Of a stretch of DNA of 64,000 nucleotides, positions 1 through 15,151 are shown piece after piece. The notes beneath the pieces are model-generated. The model was not told the DNA's origin and searched no databases. It saw only the letters and a program-made list of their open reading frames with translations. The DNA lies in contig NC_079884.1 in the NCBI RefSeq assembly GCF_029227915.1, positions 3,782,001 through 3,846,000 of the forward strand. Reading direction: 5' to 3'. The stretch comes from Hydractinia symbiolongicarpus. Lineage: Eukaryota; Cnidaria; Hydrozoa; Anthoathecata; Hydractiniidae. The position numbers and the translations under genes are program-made. The first letter of the stretch is position 1; every line of letters starts with the position of its first letter.

Positions 1-3000
1 GTTATTAGTGGTGTTAAAACTCATAAAAAAACTTCCAAATATACTGATCCTGTTTCTATTCTTATATTCTAAATTCTAGTTTAGTAGTTAGTAGCAGGCA
101 GGTTTCACGTGTCCTTTAGGGATGTAGGAATATTTAAGATCAAGAATTGGGTCCTGGTCGTTAAAGTGGATATGTTTCTACCACCTTGGTGGCATATACA
201 CAAAAGAAGCCAAAATAGTAAATAAGCCTTGAAGACTAAAAGTGAGTAACCTTACCTCCCGCGAAAACATTATTTTTCTTTTTTTGAAAAACCCTTATTG
301 GTTCGTGAGCAAATGACTTGAAAGTTTAGCTAATTATGCGGCATTATGACATTATAATTCGAAACATTATTGCCTGGCAAAGACATGAATAAACTTTTTC
401 AATTTTGCAGCTCCCAAAGAAAATAATTTATAGCTTTTAATAAATCATTGTTACAAATTCACCATTTTGAACTTTTGAATACGACGATATGGACGAAAAG
501 ATTGCAGTTTTGGACATCCAAAAGTACACGCAGGTTATGAAATCGTCACACTGCTAAAACAGGTCTTTAAAAGAAATTAATTATAAGCTATTATTATATG
601 ATTTATTATGCCTTTGTAAAAAACGTGTGTATGCGGAGCTTCACCAGAAAAACCAGAGTTTAACTTTTTTAAAAGAGAGGCGAACAAGAAACTATTTTGT
701 GGCAGCCAGAAAATAAATTTTAAGCGAGAGAAAAATATATATAGATTTCTAAATCCTAAAATCTGCTAAGATAACTACTATAATACCAAATAGAAAAACT
801 ATTTCACGACTGACTACCTATATATCTTTCTAACAACATTTTTATAGAAATTCCATGGCTGTATGGGGTGAAAATAAGTAGGTTTTAAATGTACTTTTTC
901 GTAAACATCAAAAATGACATCCTTTGCTTGAAATAACCATGAGTATTTTACGTACTATAGTAGTAACAGCTTTTTATAACCTTCGTTTAAACTTTTCTGA
1001 ACTAAAGAAATATCCGTCATAACCAACAACAATGTTATTTCATGTTTTGAGTCCCTTTTCCACAATATACTACCAACTTCGAACGATAAAGTTTGTTAAC
1101 ATGAGATGGCGCCAAATTTGAATAAATATACAGACCGGAAACCTTCAATAACAAATCGAACGTGCAATATGGTAGCTTCATCTTTCTTCCTTGGTTTTTT
1201 ACTTCCTTTATCTTTACTCGCTATTGTATTGGCAAGTTAAGTAGTACAAAATAATAAAAATATGTTCTTTACATGTTATTCAACATTTTTGCCATTTTGA
1301 TCTTCAACTTTGTGTACATTGACCCCGTGACCATCACAATAAAAAGAAATATATCCCATTGTTTTTTAATTTAGCCACCCATTTGACAAATGCGTAAAAA
1401 TACTCAATTATAAATAATTCAGCAATAATTTACTACAAACACCCATTTACGCCCCAGGGCGGTAATGTTTTCCTGCAGTGACGCATTTTTGTATGTTCGT
1501 TTAGTCTTGGTACCCTGTGAAATCATTTATTTTGATCTGTATTTTGTTTATGTCAACACGACTACTTTTCTCCATTTCGGTACTTTAGTGTGTCCTAACA
1601 TGGATTGTTTTTTTGTGTAGGCGTGCTGAAGAATGCCACTAGGAAATACACTATCCACCTGGCCTGTATGTGCACAAGAACAGACAGAGTAAATTATTTT
1701 TGGGAAAAAACTTCAGTCAAAAAATATTAATAATCATAATGTTTTATAACAATTGAGCAAGTAATTTCAGACATTACAATTTTGATTTTGTGCGGGAACT
1801 TTACTCTAAAATTTGTGTATAATTATATAATGGTAAAAAGTGATGAAAGATGTTCTATATCCGGTAAGAAAAATATCCAACCTGCGCGCCAAAACCAAAC
1901 TTACCACAACATGCTTGTCTCAAGTTTGTTTTATAATATCCCAATAATTGAACAAACACTGCATTTGTCGCGTTGCTGAATACAGGCCCATGCCGGAGTC
2001 TTCTTCTTTTTCGCTGTCTAAATATCAGAAAGAGAAAAAGGGCCGCTAAAAACGAGGTTGTGAAAGCATAGAAGTTTACGCAATTTTTTTTTCTAATTCT
2101 CAAATTTACTTACTTTTGGGCTTAAAAAGCCGGAAAACAGTTAGGTCAGGGTATAGTGGTGAGCTCTTTTCAAGGTCGTTGTTGGGTTTAAAAATTAGTC
2201 GCTAAAAATTACAGAAAATCTATTTTAATTTTTGCAAGCCTAAATATTTTTTTCAACTTTTTTTAAAAAAAAAATGTATCAAAATAACATGTCATTTTCT
2301 CCATGGTCTCATCTGCTTTAATAAAAAAGTCACTTATACATTTCTATTTATTGTGGGTTCAGTCAATCATCGTAAGTCAGAAATGGCAAAGGACTACAAA
2401 TTGGGACAAAAAGTACAAATAGGAATTATGAATGTGGACGGAGCGGCTTACAAACCAGGACAGCTTTGGGGATAAAAAATCGGGACAGGGATTATAAAAC
2501 AGGTTATTGGGGTAGGGATTACAAAACGGATTACAAATCGGAGTATGAACTACAAAACGGGGTAAGGATTACTCTGTTAATTATCGTATTTAAATATTAT
2601 TATGTGAACAAAACAAAGCATTCAATTTGCCATCATTTTTATTGAATCTCGATGGGATTGCCTATTATATACAAAAATTAATTCATATATTTCTAGTTTT
2701 TTATTTTACTAAATACTGAGAGTCTATTGCACACAGAATTTTTTAAAAGATAGAGAAAAAATGATTGATTGGTAAGGATTTTATTTTTGTATATTTTAAT
2801 CCTACCCTTACATTATGAAGAAAACTAAGTGTATAAATCTTTTTGTCTGGTTTGTGTATTTAGAAGAGAAATTATCATCTACAGAATAGTCCATCTACCT
2901 TCAAATACCTAGCACCTTGGTCCCTTTACATGATCTATACATTATTTTTCTTTATATATCCCGATTTTTCTCCGAACGAATTTCCTTACCCCTTTTGAAG

Positions 3001-6000
3001 TTTAAGATAGAGAGAGCTCATTTCATTTTGAGTTGGCTGGACAGTTTAGAGGCCACAAAAGACTTTTAACCCGAGAGGACTTAGCAATTAGTATAGTAGG
3101 TTGTCAAAGAAAATAAGAATAAGAAAATATATTAATATAAAAAAAACAACTCTTGGCATAATACACTAATTTAATCACACAGAATCAAACCGTAGGATTA
3201 CTCTTGCAGGCTAAATTTAGATAACGATTGAAAACAGAAAACGATAATTTCCCTGGAAAATTTCGAAGCAATAGGGAGACATAAGGAATATTAAAGAGGC
3301 GCTTCCCCTCCCCCTTGTTCCAGGACAATTTTCGCTTTTATAATGAAGACTGCGAGAAATGTTTAAGATTAAAATGTCAAAAAAGCGCTGGTAACGAGGT
3401 TAATTTATCTTCTTCCAGCGTGCGGCCAATTTTATTTTTGCTTTTCCCGGTACCAGTAGACTCTCTAATTGGACACGCCATTAAACGCACACCCCGGTGG
3501 AGTAGCCAACTTCATCCTATTTCTATAACATCCCAGAACTTCTTATAACAACTCGGTTCTCAGGAGTTATGACAGTCCAACGGTGGGGTTGATTTTGCCT
3601 AACTTTAGCCTGGATATTTCCAGGACTCGAGCTTTGGGTTAAGCCACTTAAAAGTTATTTGAAGTGGTGGAATATCAACAGGGTTAAAATTTGCCAAACT
3701 TCATTTAAATTATAGCAATTGATTTATTCAAACAAATTTCCGACATTTTAAGACATTATAATTATTCCAATTACTTTTTAATTATTTTTTAATTAGTTAG
3801 ACCTGTAAATATATTTTGTAACTGTCCTGATAACTCTACTGAAAGTTTCGGCTTATTTTAAATAACTCTGTTATCACAATTCAAGAAAAAGTTAATCTTA
3901 ACTTAAATAGTTAACTCTATTTTTATTTAAAAAACTGCCCCTAATTGGCTTGTCGTTAGGTGTGTACTGTGTATGCATGTTAAGCAACCCCGTCTCCAGA
4001 CCATTTTGCATTATGATGCCATTGATTACCCTGTGAATTGGTTCTAGGTAAGATACCCCCGGAGACGAAGTACAATTTGCAGGTAACATAAACATATACA
4101 TAAGTAAATAATAGTCAGCTAGGTTATTGACCTTTGAGCAACAGCGGAAAACAATTGTAGATTCGCTTTTAACATTGCCTTTGTTAATCTTGCGAAACAG
4201 CGTCAGGATATCATCATGGACGTAGAAGAGCCCTAGGGACAAGGTTGTTAGTACCCTGTTACAAGTAAAGAGTACAAGAATAAAAACATAATTTTTGCTA
4301 CAAGGGCGTCTTATAATGGAGACCGCCATTATGGAAAAGAGAATTCATAAATGATATTTTACAAAAATACTGAAACACAGGAGGTTTTGCCAAAAAATTA
4401 AGAACGTACTTATCCTAAGTTCCTTTGTTGATTATAAGAACATTTATTTTAAAAAAGTTTTTTTAATTCTGGAAATATTTATGGTCATTGTAATCATGTT
4501 GTAATCTATATATTTTCATAATATTCGGGAAAACAGAAGTTAAAACAGCTAACTCTAAAAAAAAAAATTAATAAGTAAGCACATCCAGTCTGTGCTGAAA
4601 TTTTGTGTAATAAAAATAACATGTATAAAAGATACATAATTATGTTAAATAAAACATAATTATATGTTATTACAGAGTCAGAACAATAATAGTTTTCGTT
4701 GCCAAATGTAATTAAACAAACAAGATGTATAGGTTGGTTATACAAACATCTTTTCTTTTTTCTGTATTTTTGTACATTAATACCACATTTATCTTTTTTT
4801 ATTTGTACACATTCTTTTTATTTATATACACATATAGATAAACTTAACAAATTTTTTTACACGTTAAATTTTATATTCAGTGATATCATATACGATTATC
4901 TAATCACAACAAATGCAATTATTGTGTTTGACGATAGGCGAAAGCTAAAAAAAAATTGTGCAAAGATTTTTAAGTTCATCCTAGAAAAACAGATGGCTGG
5001 ATGAATAGATTTCTTTTTCTACCCTCTCAGGTCTATCTAATACAATACACAAAAGTGTAACACAAAAGTGGAAATTTAAAAAAAAAGCTACTTCGTTTAA
5101 GGCATTTTTTAATTTTAGGTACTCTCATACTCTCATTGTAAAGGTTTCTTTCATATAGAGATATGTTTCTTTTATATACCGAAAATAATCTAAATTTGGC
5201 AGACTAACGTCAGCATTTCTTCCCAGGGCCTCTAATCTCTTTTTTCAATATCTAACGGACTCGCTTTCGAAAAAAAGACAGAAGGTCCTAGGAATTAGGT
5301 AGGGCATAATTGGAAACAGAGTTGATATTATATATATTATATATATATTATATATAACCACGATAGTCAGAAATAACATTTGATAAAAATAAAGTAAACA
5401 TATGAATACATGTTTTTTTATAAGAAAGTAAAATTCGAATTCAGGCTGGGATATGCTTATGTGGAAACCACAATCAGGTTTAGAGTACGCACACGTCGTT
5501 CTTATTGAAGAATCGAATTAAAAACTTAAACTTTCCCTTGTGAGCTACATGGGTAAGATGAAACGGTCCACAAAAAGATAAAGGTACATAAGGCCAGGTT
5601 CAGACAGTCCAAGGACAGTGTAGTGGTGTTAAGTTTTAGAAGACTGCCTAATAAAAATACCTCAAACATAAGAAAAAAAAACTTTGGATTCACCAAGGCT
5701 GAGCAACAAGCTTAGCATATGCTTAAAAATTCCGCTATCTATCTATCCACAACATGCTTTTAATCGTTTTGCTTATATATAACATGTACATTAAAGGAGA
5801 AATAACGTAATTTTCTTAATTAATAATCATCAACAATGAAAACAACTCGTGTATACAAAATTCCACCAGTAGCGATACGCTTTTTGTAATCCATCAATCA
5901 ATAATAAATAAGCGTGCTTTTTATGAAATTTCTTATGCAACTTGTTATAGAAGAGTTAGTTATAAAACCAGTCTTTAAAACACGAATCCCAATTTTTCTA

Positions 6001-6907
6001 ATCTCAAAAACAATGACGCTAAAACAAGGACTCCCCGAAAATATTTTTTTAGCTTCTCCTAAGTTTTGTTTGAAATTATAAACGATAAAGGTAATTTTTT
6101 TTAAATAAAATTTCTTTTACTGTCATAAAGGAGTAACCCCTTGCTTACAAAAAGGTGCCATGTTTACCTATATTGTGATGCGACCACGGTTTACTTTTAT
6201 TGTGATGTGACCACGATTTATGTTTGTGATCCACGGTTTAAAGATTCGTTTACAATCGTAAAAATGAAACGTGGATACAAGGTTTTGAATGGCACCAATT
6301 CCAAATATGTTGCTACAGCGCTTACAGTTTTGCAGAATTTTGTTTCGATACATCCAGCATTTGTCGGACAACCTCGTCCCCAGGGCTTTTTCATTTCCAT
6401 GATATTCCGACGGAATCATAAAGTTTGCAAAATTAAGATGAACTAGTACTAAATGTTTTATTGTAAGACATGTACTTAAATTCAAAAACAAAGAAATTAT
6501 ATTGATTTGATATTGTTGCGTCATCTAGTTTTTAATTTCAGCCTTTGAAACACATCTATAAAAGAGTTTCACTGCATGCAGCTAAGGCAATAATTACCAT
6601 CTCCATGACATGTCTTGGAGAAGGTAGTTGACAAAAATGTGTATAATTATTGATTTAAAAAAAGTTTATAGCATAACAAAAGTATATAATGCACATGTTG
6701 AAGCTTCATTAGAAACGCAAGGAGCTTTGTTACAATTACAAGAATTGTTTTTAATAAAAATTGGTAATTAAAATGGTGTGCTTAGAGATACGTGCTTATT
6801 TACTTCAAAAGTTAGATATATCGCCAGGCGATTTAGGTTTTATAATTATTTTCGATTTGATTTTTCATGACGTACTAACGATAAGACCACCATGCAATTT
6901 GTATATG

Positions 6908-7345
6908 TAGTCACACGTTTACGAGTGCAATTAGGAAATATCCGAACGAGTATTTGCTTTTAATTTTCCGAGTCCGTTAGGACGAGGATAATTTTAAAAA
7001 GCAAAAAAACTACGAGTTTGATTATTTCCAATTGCACGAGTAAACGTTCGATTACGAGCTAATCACACAATGAACTATTTTTGTAAGAGTAGCACAGGAT
7101 GTCAATTTCAATGTTTTGATTTTTTTATTATCCGCTTTATAATTGTAAAGAAATCTTCTTTTGACTTATCAGAAAACGCGAGAAAATAAATATTTAAATT
7201 ATCGGCGCTCCTTAGAGAGTGATGTTAAGATTCTAGAGTGCAATTAAGAAATAATTGCACTCCGCATATTGCAATTACGATATAATTTGCACTGTAGAAG
7301 AAGCGCCAAACAGGAAAAAATAGGTCATCGTGTGATTAGTCGTGT
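6908..7345. repeat. Fold-back / inverted-repeat region (MITE-like)
   Basis: The segment starts with TAGTCACACGTTTACGAGTG and a stretch CAATTAGGAAAT. It carries the inverted counterpart ATTTCCAATTGCACGAG followed by TAAACGT at about 7024-7050 and CTAATCACAC at about 7059-7068. A second part ends with GTGTGATTAG at about 7336-7345. These matched arms indicate one or two non-autonomous inverted-repeat elements. No protein is encoded, and I could not delimit target-site duplications with confidence. Confidence 0.5.
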
Positions 7346-7928
7346 AATGATCAGTTTAGCTACCACTTTGGCATTCTCGTCCCCAGAGTATCTTATTATA
7401 GAGCAAATCAAAAAAGAGAACAGGGGAAGAGGTTGCCACTGTGGCTAACAGAACAACTTTTTTAACTACTATTAGCCCGTGGAAAATTCACCAAGATTTT
7501 CCGTTTTGCACAATAATATTTCGTGTATCTTTGGCATGAAGTAGTGATTTACAACAAAATACAGCCATTTCGTGCATCCTTAGCATGAAACAGTGATTTA
7601 AGAAACATTCAGAACAGAATATTGATTTAGATTGTAGACACATTTGTTGGGTTCAACCTGAAAATTTCTTAACCGATAGAGGCTTTCTAAAAGTTCATGA
7701 AGTCCAACCCAACATCGTCCCCAGGGCTCTTCTACGCCTATGATATACTACGAGACTGCTCAAGCTTTGGTCTTGTCAGAATATCTAATAGGTGCAGATG
7801 AGTCCTTAGGACGAGGTTGAGTCTGACCCTTTAAAATCCTTTCCCCTTAAATTAACTCGCTCAATTTGCCTTGTAAAAAATATAGATAACAATCGAACAA
7901 ATACCAAAATGAAATTCTGGCATGGCGG

Positions 7929-7963
7929 GGATCCTTTATGCACATAAAGTGCATAAAGGATCC
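7929..7963. repeat. Perfect 15-bp hairpin
   Basis: The arm GGATCCTTTATGCAC is followed by a five-base ATAAA loop and its exact reverse complement. It lies about 420 bases upstream of the first channel gene's start codon. It may be the core of a small MITE; no function can be read from it. Confidence 0.6.
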
Positions 7964-8380
7964 AGTGTTATCCAGAACAACAATGACCACATGGTAATCT
8001 TCTTTAAACTCTTAAAATAGTAGAGTGTGAAAACATCCACCTATCATATACCTCAGAGATTTAGTGAGCACTTTAAGCAAAATATTGCTCTTTTGATAGA
8101 AATATATCAGTTGCAAAAATCTGTTCAATAGGTATTATCAAAGCAAAACATCATTGAGAAACCACCGAGATCGTGCACGTCTTTGACTGATGTTCATAGT
8201 TAGTAATTAGTCGTGCCAAAAACGGTAATCCTTCTTCTCATTCTTCTTACAAGTAATAACGTAGTAATTAATTGCAGTCACAGATTCCTCCTAGAATTGT
8301 AAAATTATTTATCACAGACCGTTCGCGTTTAGATTTAATTGATATGATATTGTCCTGAGCAAATTTGACACCGATTTATA

Positions 8381-11300
8381 ATGGCTACTTCTTTTGAAAA
8401 CCCTACGTATAATGGCGATGACGAGCACAATGACGATTCTAATCAAGGTGGTGATGATGATGCATTTTTTAGTTGCAGTCAAAATCTGTCCGACTCAGGT
8501 GGTGACAGCGATATCATGGACTTACTGGAACAAGTCGATCGACTAAATCGATTCGAGGAAATGCAAAATTTAGATATACTCAATTTAAGATCACAAAAAT
8601 GTATTGGAAGCCACGTGGATGCCAAATGGAGAAAGGGGCCATCTCCTATAGGTGATCTCGACGAAATAAGTGATGTCAAAATCGCCAGTTTGGAAGGTAA
8701 GTGCATTGCAATTACGTGAATTTTTGAATAAACTATTGTTTATACTTCGTCGGAGAGAATGGGGAAAAATCAGGGGATATGAAAACTTTTCCAAAAACTT
8801 TTTTCCAAAAGATGAATTTGTTGATATTTTTCATTTGCTTCTTTTTGACATCTAAGTTTTTAATAACATATTAACTAGGTCGTAAAAAAAGTCCCCTTTA
8901 TTCTTTACGTTTATATGTTGCGATATGTCTACGAATTGTACACACCAAACGGTGCCTTGTATATGTTCTGGAAGGGACACATATAAGCTTTTGTATATAA
9001 CAACACGAGGTTTAATTCTTTAAAAATAAAGAAACCTGCTGTTAACCAATAGCTCACTTTAAAGTGAACAAATAAAAATGAAAGAAAAAAGGAAACAGTA
9101 AACAGGGATTATAAAATCAACAGTATGTTACGAGACACACCTTATTTAAAATGTTGTGCAGTTTTTTCTAATAACAAACGTGATTAAGCGTGATTTAGTT
9201 TGGTGTAGTAGCCTAAAAGAAAAAACAAGTAGATAGTAAACAAACAAACAACTAAGCAACATCCTGTAAAATTTACATTATTAGGTTCGCTTGGCCTTAA
9301 AATCGAAAAATCTGAAGATGCAAAGGTTCGAAGGATGGAAGTTGAAATGGCAGACGATAGTGAAAGAGATATGACAGCTAACAATGCTCTAATCAGCTAT
9401 TTTGCATTTCTTGGCACATGTCCTGACACTTACTCTGTTGACTATCAGTTCATCAGCAACTTATTAAAATATGCAGGTTCGATATATTATTTTCTGTAGA
9501 TTTTTTTGTTTGTATATTAAATCTGGTGACGTAAATTGATTTTGACTTTCCGCAGATATCAATACAAGAGATCAGCATGGCCAATCATTATTGCACGAAG
9601 TTGCTAGAGAGTGGAGCATTGATTTTGCTGATTTTTTAAGAATTAAAGAAATAGATATCGATGGTGCCGATCACTGGGGTAGAACGCCATTGATTGTTGC
9701 TTCAGCATGTAATCACGTGGAAATGGTCGAATGGTTATTACAGCATGGTGGTAAGGTTTTACACTGCTACATTGCCATTATCCATATGCAATTATATGCT
9801 AACATGCACAAAAACAAGACAAAAAGTCACAAGAGTTTCATATTTATTCTTTACAGCAAATATTAGTCATCGTACCATCAAGGGAGAAGAACAAAGCGCG
9901 ATACATTTTGCAGCAAGATATGACGCGGTGGATGCATTTGGAATGCTTATAAAGTTTGGTGCCAACCCTTTGGAGAGAGATGCAAAAGAAAGAACACCAT
10001 TTTTTTTGGCAGCTGAAGCAGGTTTGACTGATACGCATATTGCCATGTAAAAATATTTTGATAACAACAATTGCAATCCAACCAGTGAGGCATATTTCTT
10101 TTGTTTTAGCATTCGGTTTTTGGCTTTGCAGAATTGAATAGCTCGGTTTCTTGACTTTTTTTAAATGGCGCACATTGTCGTGATGCCATCTTATTTTCTG
10201 ATTTTAGGACAGCGAAACATGTGCAGTTACATGTTGGACTTGGGTTTACCTGCAGCGGCTTACGACGAAAATGCAGTTTCTGTTATTGACAACATCATCA
10301 TAAAGATGCCAACTAGCATAGCGTATAGCGCACTCGATCAATTTGTCACCACAGATAAACTACGTCGACAAAGGAAGTATTACTTAAGTTGTTTGGGAAA
10401 ACGTCGTTTTACTTTGTTGGAAAGAACAAAAGAACGTTTTAAACCTGCTTCAGATAGTCCTACTGCTTTAGAGGTAAAATTTTACGCGGTCGCGAATATA
10501 AAATGTTTACATACACACCAAGATGCACTGAATTCCTTGCTCCGTTATTAATTGAGTTTTGTTGGATTCCTGTCAAACTACAGGTCACAAGCACAATATG
10601 TTGGTTTCACGTGACTTTATTTCTGCAAGAACATTTTACAGTTCTTATGAAAAAGCGTTCATAGGACGTAGATTCATCTAAGGGGAGTTGGACTGGCTTC
10701 CAAAAACAGGGAGGTTGAATAAATTATGTTAATATAGTAGAGAAATAAGAAAAAAACTACTTTTACTGTATTTGATTAAAATCCAAACCTCTCGAAACTG
10801 TTTATTGCTGATTATGTTACCATATTGCCTTTTTTACAAATTTCCAGGACCTATCGTTCTCTTTCAATGTTGCTTTGCAATACGGTGCTACTAAATGCTG
10901 TTTACCGAACCATGCATACTTAACTAGCCTTCATCTACATATATGCATCATCAGGATGAACTATCTGTGTACACCGCTAACATTCTCTGAATATACAGTA
11001 GTTTATCTGCGGCTTCCATTTCTGGTACCGCAGATAAAATGCCGCTTATTGAGATGCAGTATATTAACGACACACAAGACTGTTCTACTTCAATATGATT
11101 TACAACGATAATACTCGCCCGTCATGATTGCAGGTCTGATCGCAGTAAAATAATCTTAGCATAAAATGGACACACGGATGTACCATTATAAAGCTTTGTA
11201 TTTCTAGCCTTTATCTACAAAACACTGGGCTTAGCATACCCTTTCTTTTTTCTCTATTATCTAGAACTGTGTTATTTTTATCAATGATAATAACGATTAT

Positions 11301-14300
11301 CTGTTTTAGATCATAGTGCAAAGAAGAGATCTTAACTTGATTACTCATCCCGTGATATTAAAAGTAATTGAATTAAAATCAAAAACATTTGCGAAAAAAT
11401 TTATCAGAATCAATGTTGGTATTGCGTTTTTGTATACACTGTTATGGACTGCAACAATACTGATACCATCAAAACGAGAAGGAGATTGGAGTTCGTCAAA
11501 TGTAATGCAGGTGTTGACATCAACATTTGCTCAATTTATCGCAGTATACCAGTTTTACCTAGTAAGATGTTTTGCTTTGGTATTTACATCTCTTACATGG
11601 GCATAATCTCTGTTAGAGGTGAACACTATAAAAGTGTGAGCTGTTCCCTGCTGTTTAGAATTGAGGACCTCCTTCTCGTTATAGGCAGTTGTTGTTCCTT
11701 AGGTATTGCAATTGGAATTTTCAATACATAAGATCTTTATTTCAGTACCAATATTAATAACAGCACCGATCAAAAATGCTCTATCATGGTATACTTTCTT
11801 TAGTATTATTTTTTAACGGTTAGCCAAATGCCCTATAAACCTTCGGAAGCCGATTTTTTTACCATTTTGGAATAAAAAGAATTTTAGGGGTGTACAACGT
11901 CAATTTTCAAAATCATAGTCTCTCATATACTTTGTTATTGTATTTTGTATTTTTAGAACTCAAATGCTAGTAGCCCTCTTTTATGCCCGAATGCTTTAAT
12001 ATTTTTGTACACTCATATACTCATCTATATTTCCCCCAGTTTTTTTAGTCTTTTTAAGTACACTAAATATACAATGCGTCGCATCAAGAACGAGTATCAT
12101 AATTTTTTGAGTTGTGGTGTAGTTGGTGCCTCCAAGAAATATTAATTTAATAATCAATTTGAATCATCAAAAAATAGTTAAAATAATAATTATTAAGAAA
12201 CTGGAATTTTACTAATAATCGCTGACGTCAGCAAAACCAACAGTCATAATTCAATTGGCATGCAGGCATCATTCGTTTTGTGGTAGGATAATAGGACTTT
12301 TTTACAATACCTGACATTTATAACCCCAAACTGGGAACTCCACAAGCCCTCCTAAACCCTGGCCTGAACAGAATTAAAAGCAAAAATGCCCATTAACTGG
12401 AAAATCCTTTTTAATATGTTTTTTTTAGATTTATCAAAGGTTTTCTTCAGTAAATGCCAAGATTAATAAAGAAAGGAAAAGAGTATTGCACCAGTGTAAA
12501 GATGAAAAAAAATTTTGTCACCCACGCTGGGTAGTTGAAAAGAGTTTATTGAAAAAAAAGAAAAACATAGCAGAAAATTTATCACAGAGATTTTTCTCAG
12601 ATGGATGGAATGTAATAGATTTAATATCATTGCTAGTTGGGACAGGAGCCTGGATAATTACTTTAATAAATACCATTTTTCCAAATATTTATAAAATAAA
12701 TTCTGTGTGGACGGGTTATTGTACGTTTTTCATCTTGTTGGCTTGGCTGAGGTTAAATCGCTATGTTAGATATGAACAATCTCTAGGGAGGTTTATTGCA
12801 ATGTTGGAAGAATCTGCTATTGCTTCAGTGACATTTGCATTTCTATTTTTTGAGTTCTTTATACCGTTTGTGGTTGCGTTTTGGGTGCTGTTTGGTGGCG
12901 TAAAGCAAGGTTAGTGCATTCAATATTTGCTAAAAAGGTACATATAAAAATTTTTTAGATCATGCTTGTTAGTAATTAGCATATAACATATAAATCGCAT
13001 GATTCTGTCATAAAATCTTAAGTGATAGTTCGTGATCTCATTCTGTATACCTATATTTGTGACTTGATGGTGTATAATCCTTGATTTTAACATTTTATAA
13101 TTTTTTACTTAGGTAGCGAAGGAGGAGAATATGAAAAATTTAACGATTTAGTTTATCAACTGTATCTACTGGCAATAGTGGGTGATTATGACTATGATAC
13201 GTTACAAGCAGATCGTAAGGTTGTGTCCCAAATCTTAGTGGGTGGTTATTTCATACTTGTCAGCACAATAACAGTGAATCTGTTGGTTGCATTGTTTACT
13301 GAAGCCTTTATAAGAATAAATGAAACAGCAGTGGCTAATTCTCGTTTAAGAGAAGCTGAAGAGATCCTAGACATTGAAAGACGATTTCCAGAGAAGCTTA
13401 GAGAATTTGAAATATACACAAATAGACATTGTGCCCCAATGGTAAGAAATGGAATAAGTATGAAATTTCGATTGAACTACTTAATTGAGAGAACTATTAA
13501 GGGAAAGTTGTTTTGGAGTCATTATGAGTTATAACTAACTTTAATGATTTAAAATATCTGCAACGTATCTATAAAACCTTCAAAATTTGTTTTTCTTTAT
13601 AATTTATGTACTGTTATATAGAAAATCATACGAGCTTCCTAAAAATTTATTTATTAATGTTTTAAAATAAAGTTTTGATGAATTAATAGCATTTTAAAAT
13701 ATCACATCTTTTTTGTATACTCACGCCTCAAGTGGATTTAGTTTTACGGGTTGACTTCTTTTTCCATTTTTTTATTTACGTTTTGGGCAAATTAATTTGC
13801 GCCTTCATCATTTCCATTTTGTCTTAACAACAAAACATATTACTTATAAGACCTATTTTCGCCGATTTTTTTAAAAAATATAGGAAAGTACCTCAAACAT
13901 TTCCCCTCGTGAAAATCTCTCCTTATTTAGTACACGAACTCTCCATTTATTAATCGTGATTTTATTTACGCAACTTAATTGCCTTTTCAAAAAGAACTTC
14001 AGCTGATACTACAATGAACGTTTTTTTCTTTATTATTCTTAATTGTTAAGAGTGTTAGCAAATATCATACTAAATCATTCATATTAAAATATTTGCAAAA
14101 CAAGCAGCATACTATTTCGTGAAGAATTCACATAATAGCAGGAGGTACTGGCTGAAGCATTTCCACCTTATTGCACTTTTGGTTCCGGACTTAAAAACAC
14201 TCAACAAAAATCCTTAAAAGCTTCATCATTTGAAAGTAGCAAGGACCATGCTAGGATCCTGCAATTTTTTATCATCGTATGTGCTGCCGGTAGCGATGTG

Positions 14301-15151
14301 CCATTTGTTGACAGCACATTCTTGTAATTTGCAGGTAACTGAAATGTTGGGAGAAGAGGAGACAGATAAGAAAAAAAGTTACAGTGCAAGACAAGCTTTA
14401 AGTAGCGTTTATTTCAAGTTGCGTCGATTCAATCCTGAACTGAACAACATTATTAAAGCGCAGGAGGCTCTTCGTCACAGTGTCGAAATAGGCGGAACCG
14501 CGGTAAGTTGTATTGTCTTTCATTTGTATTACAGAAGCTACTGGTACTTGTCAACTTGTTTGCTAATACCAAATGTTTACACACGTATACACAAATACCG
14601 GCCTAAATAAACTATGATTACTTTATCTTTATCTTTAAAGTTTATCGTTACAAAAAAAATTGGTAAAAAGAATTAGGCAATTGGCAACACTTTTGTAAAA
14701 ACGAACACTAGCTTATACTGAGTGAATTTTTATAACTTTCTTTTTACGTCAATTTTCTTCATGATGGACGTTTTGACAGAGGTTTACTTAGGATTTAATT
14801 TTATTAACTTTTACATTGATTTCATCCCCCTCCCCCCAACATAATAAAATTCAAACCAGTTGAGCGAGAAAGGACTTAAAAATGTTTTTTAAATTATCCG
14901 ATGTGTTAGTCTTGTTAGAAATATAGTTTAGTATATAATATATTCGTTTTTTGTAGTTGGGAGACTTCAATGTAAAGTACATGTCAACAAGGCGTAACGA
15001 AATTTTGGATAGACTGAATGAAGTTGTGAAGTTTCAATGTCACGTTTTTAATAAAGCACAAAGAATAACTAGAAACAAAATTTCAAGGCTGGTGGATAGA
15101 ACAGTGTTTGCATTGACCGATACAACTGACGGGTCTATGCCTATGGAATAA
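8381..15151 (+). CDS. Ankyrin-repeat TRP-like cation channel, copy 1
   Basis: Ten exons: 8381-8696, 9285-9476, 9556-9750, 9857-10021, 10208-10473, 11310-11561, 12429-12909, 13113-13441, 14335-14502, 14957-15151. The total is 2559 nt with consistent phases, giving 852 aa. Residues about 1-110 form an acidic Ser-rich N-terminus. About 170-310 hold roughly four ankyrin repeats (HWGRTPLIVASACNH, SAIHFAARYDAVDAF, RTPFFLAAEAG). Six membrane segments follow from about residue 405. S4 contains LAWLRLNRYVRYEQSLG, the pore loop VYQLYLLAIVGDYDYD, and S6 ends TVNLLVALFTEAF. The order ankyrin, six TM, pore, long charged C-tail is that of TRPA/TRPV-like channels, so a non-selective plasma-membrane cation channel is inferred. 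S4 has few charges, which argues against strong voltage gating. The THPV motif before S1 is typical of this group. Subfamily is not settled. The start is the first ATG of exon 1 and is conserved in the paralog. Confidence 0.88.

Larger units (their letters stand above)
1..8380. other. Intergenic AT-rich region with repeats, no supportable gene
   Basis: I see no exon chain or recognisable protein in this stretch. The longest frames (for example 143 codons at 3898-4329, minus) have no domain signature, lack flanking splice logic and read like chance AT-rich frames. Visible structure is repetitive. There is a degenerate GGGATTACAAAAC-type repeat at about 2455-2575, an AT microsatellite at about 5325-5357, three imperfect copies of a TTGTGATGTGACCACG-like unit at about 6171-6240, several CGTCCCCAGGGC-type MITE ends (about 6372, 7707), and fold-back structures at 6908-7345 and 7929-7963. 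Promoter elements of the downstream channel gene could lie in the last kilobase, but I cannot point to one. Confidence 0.6.

Noticed and set aside
3898-4329. 143-codon minus-strand frame
   Set aside because: No recognisable domain, no splice partners, composition like surrounding DNA.
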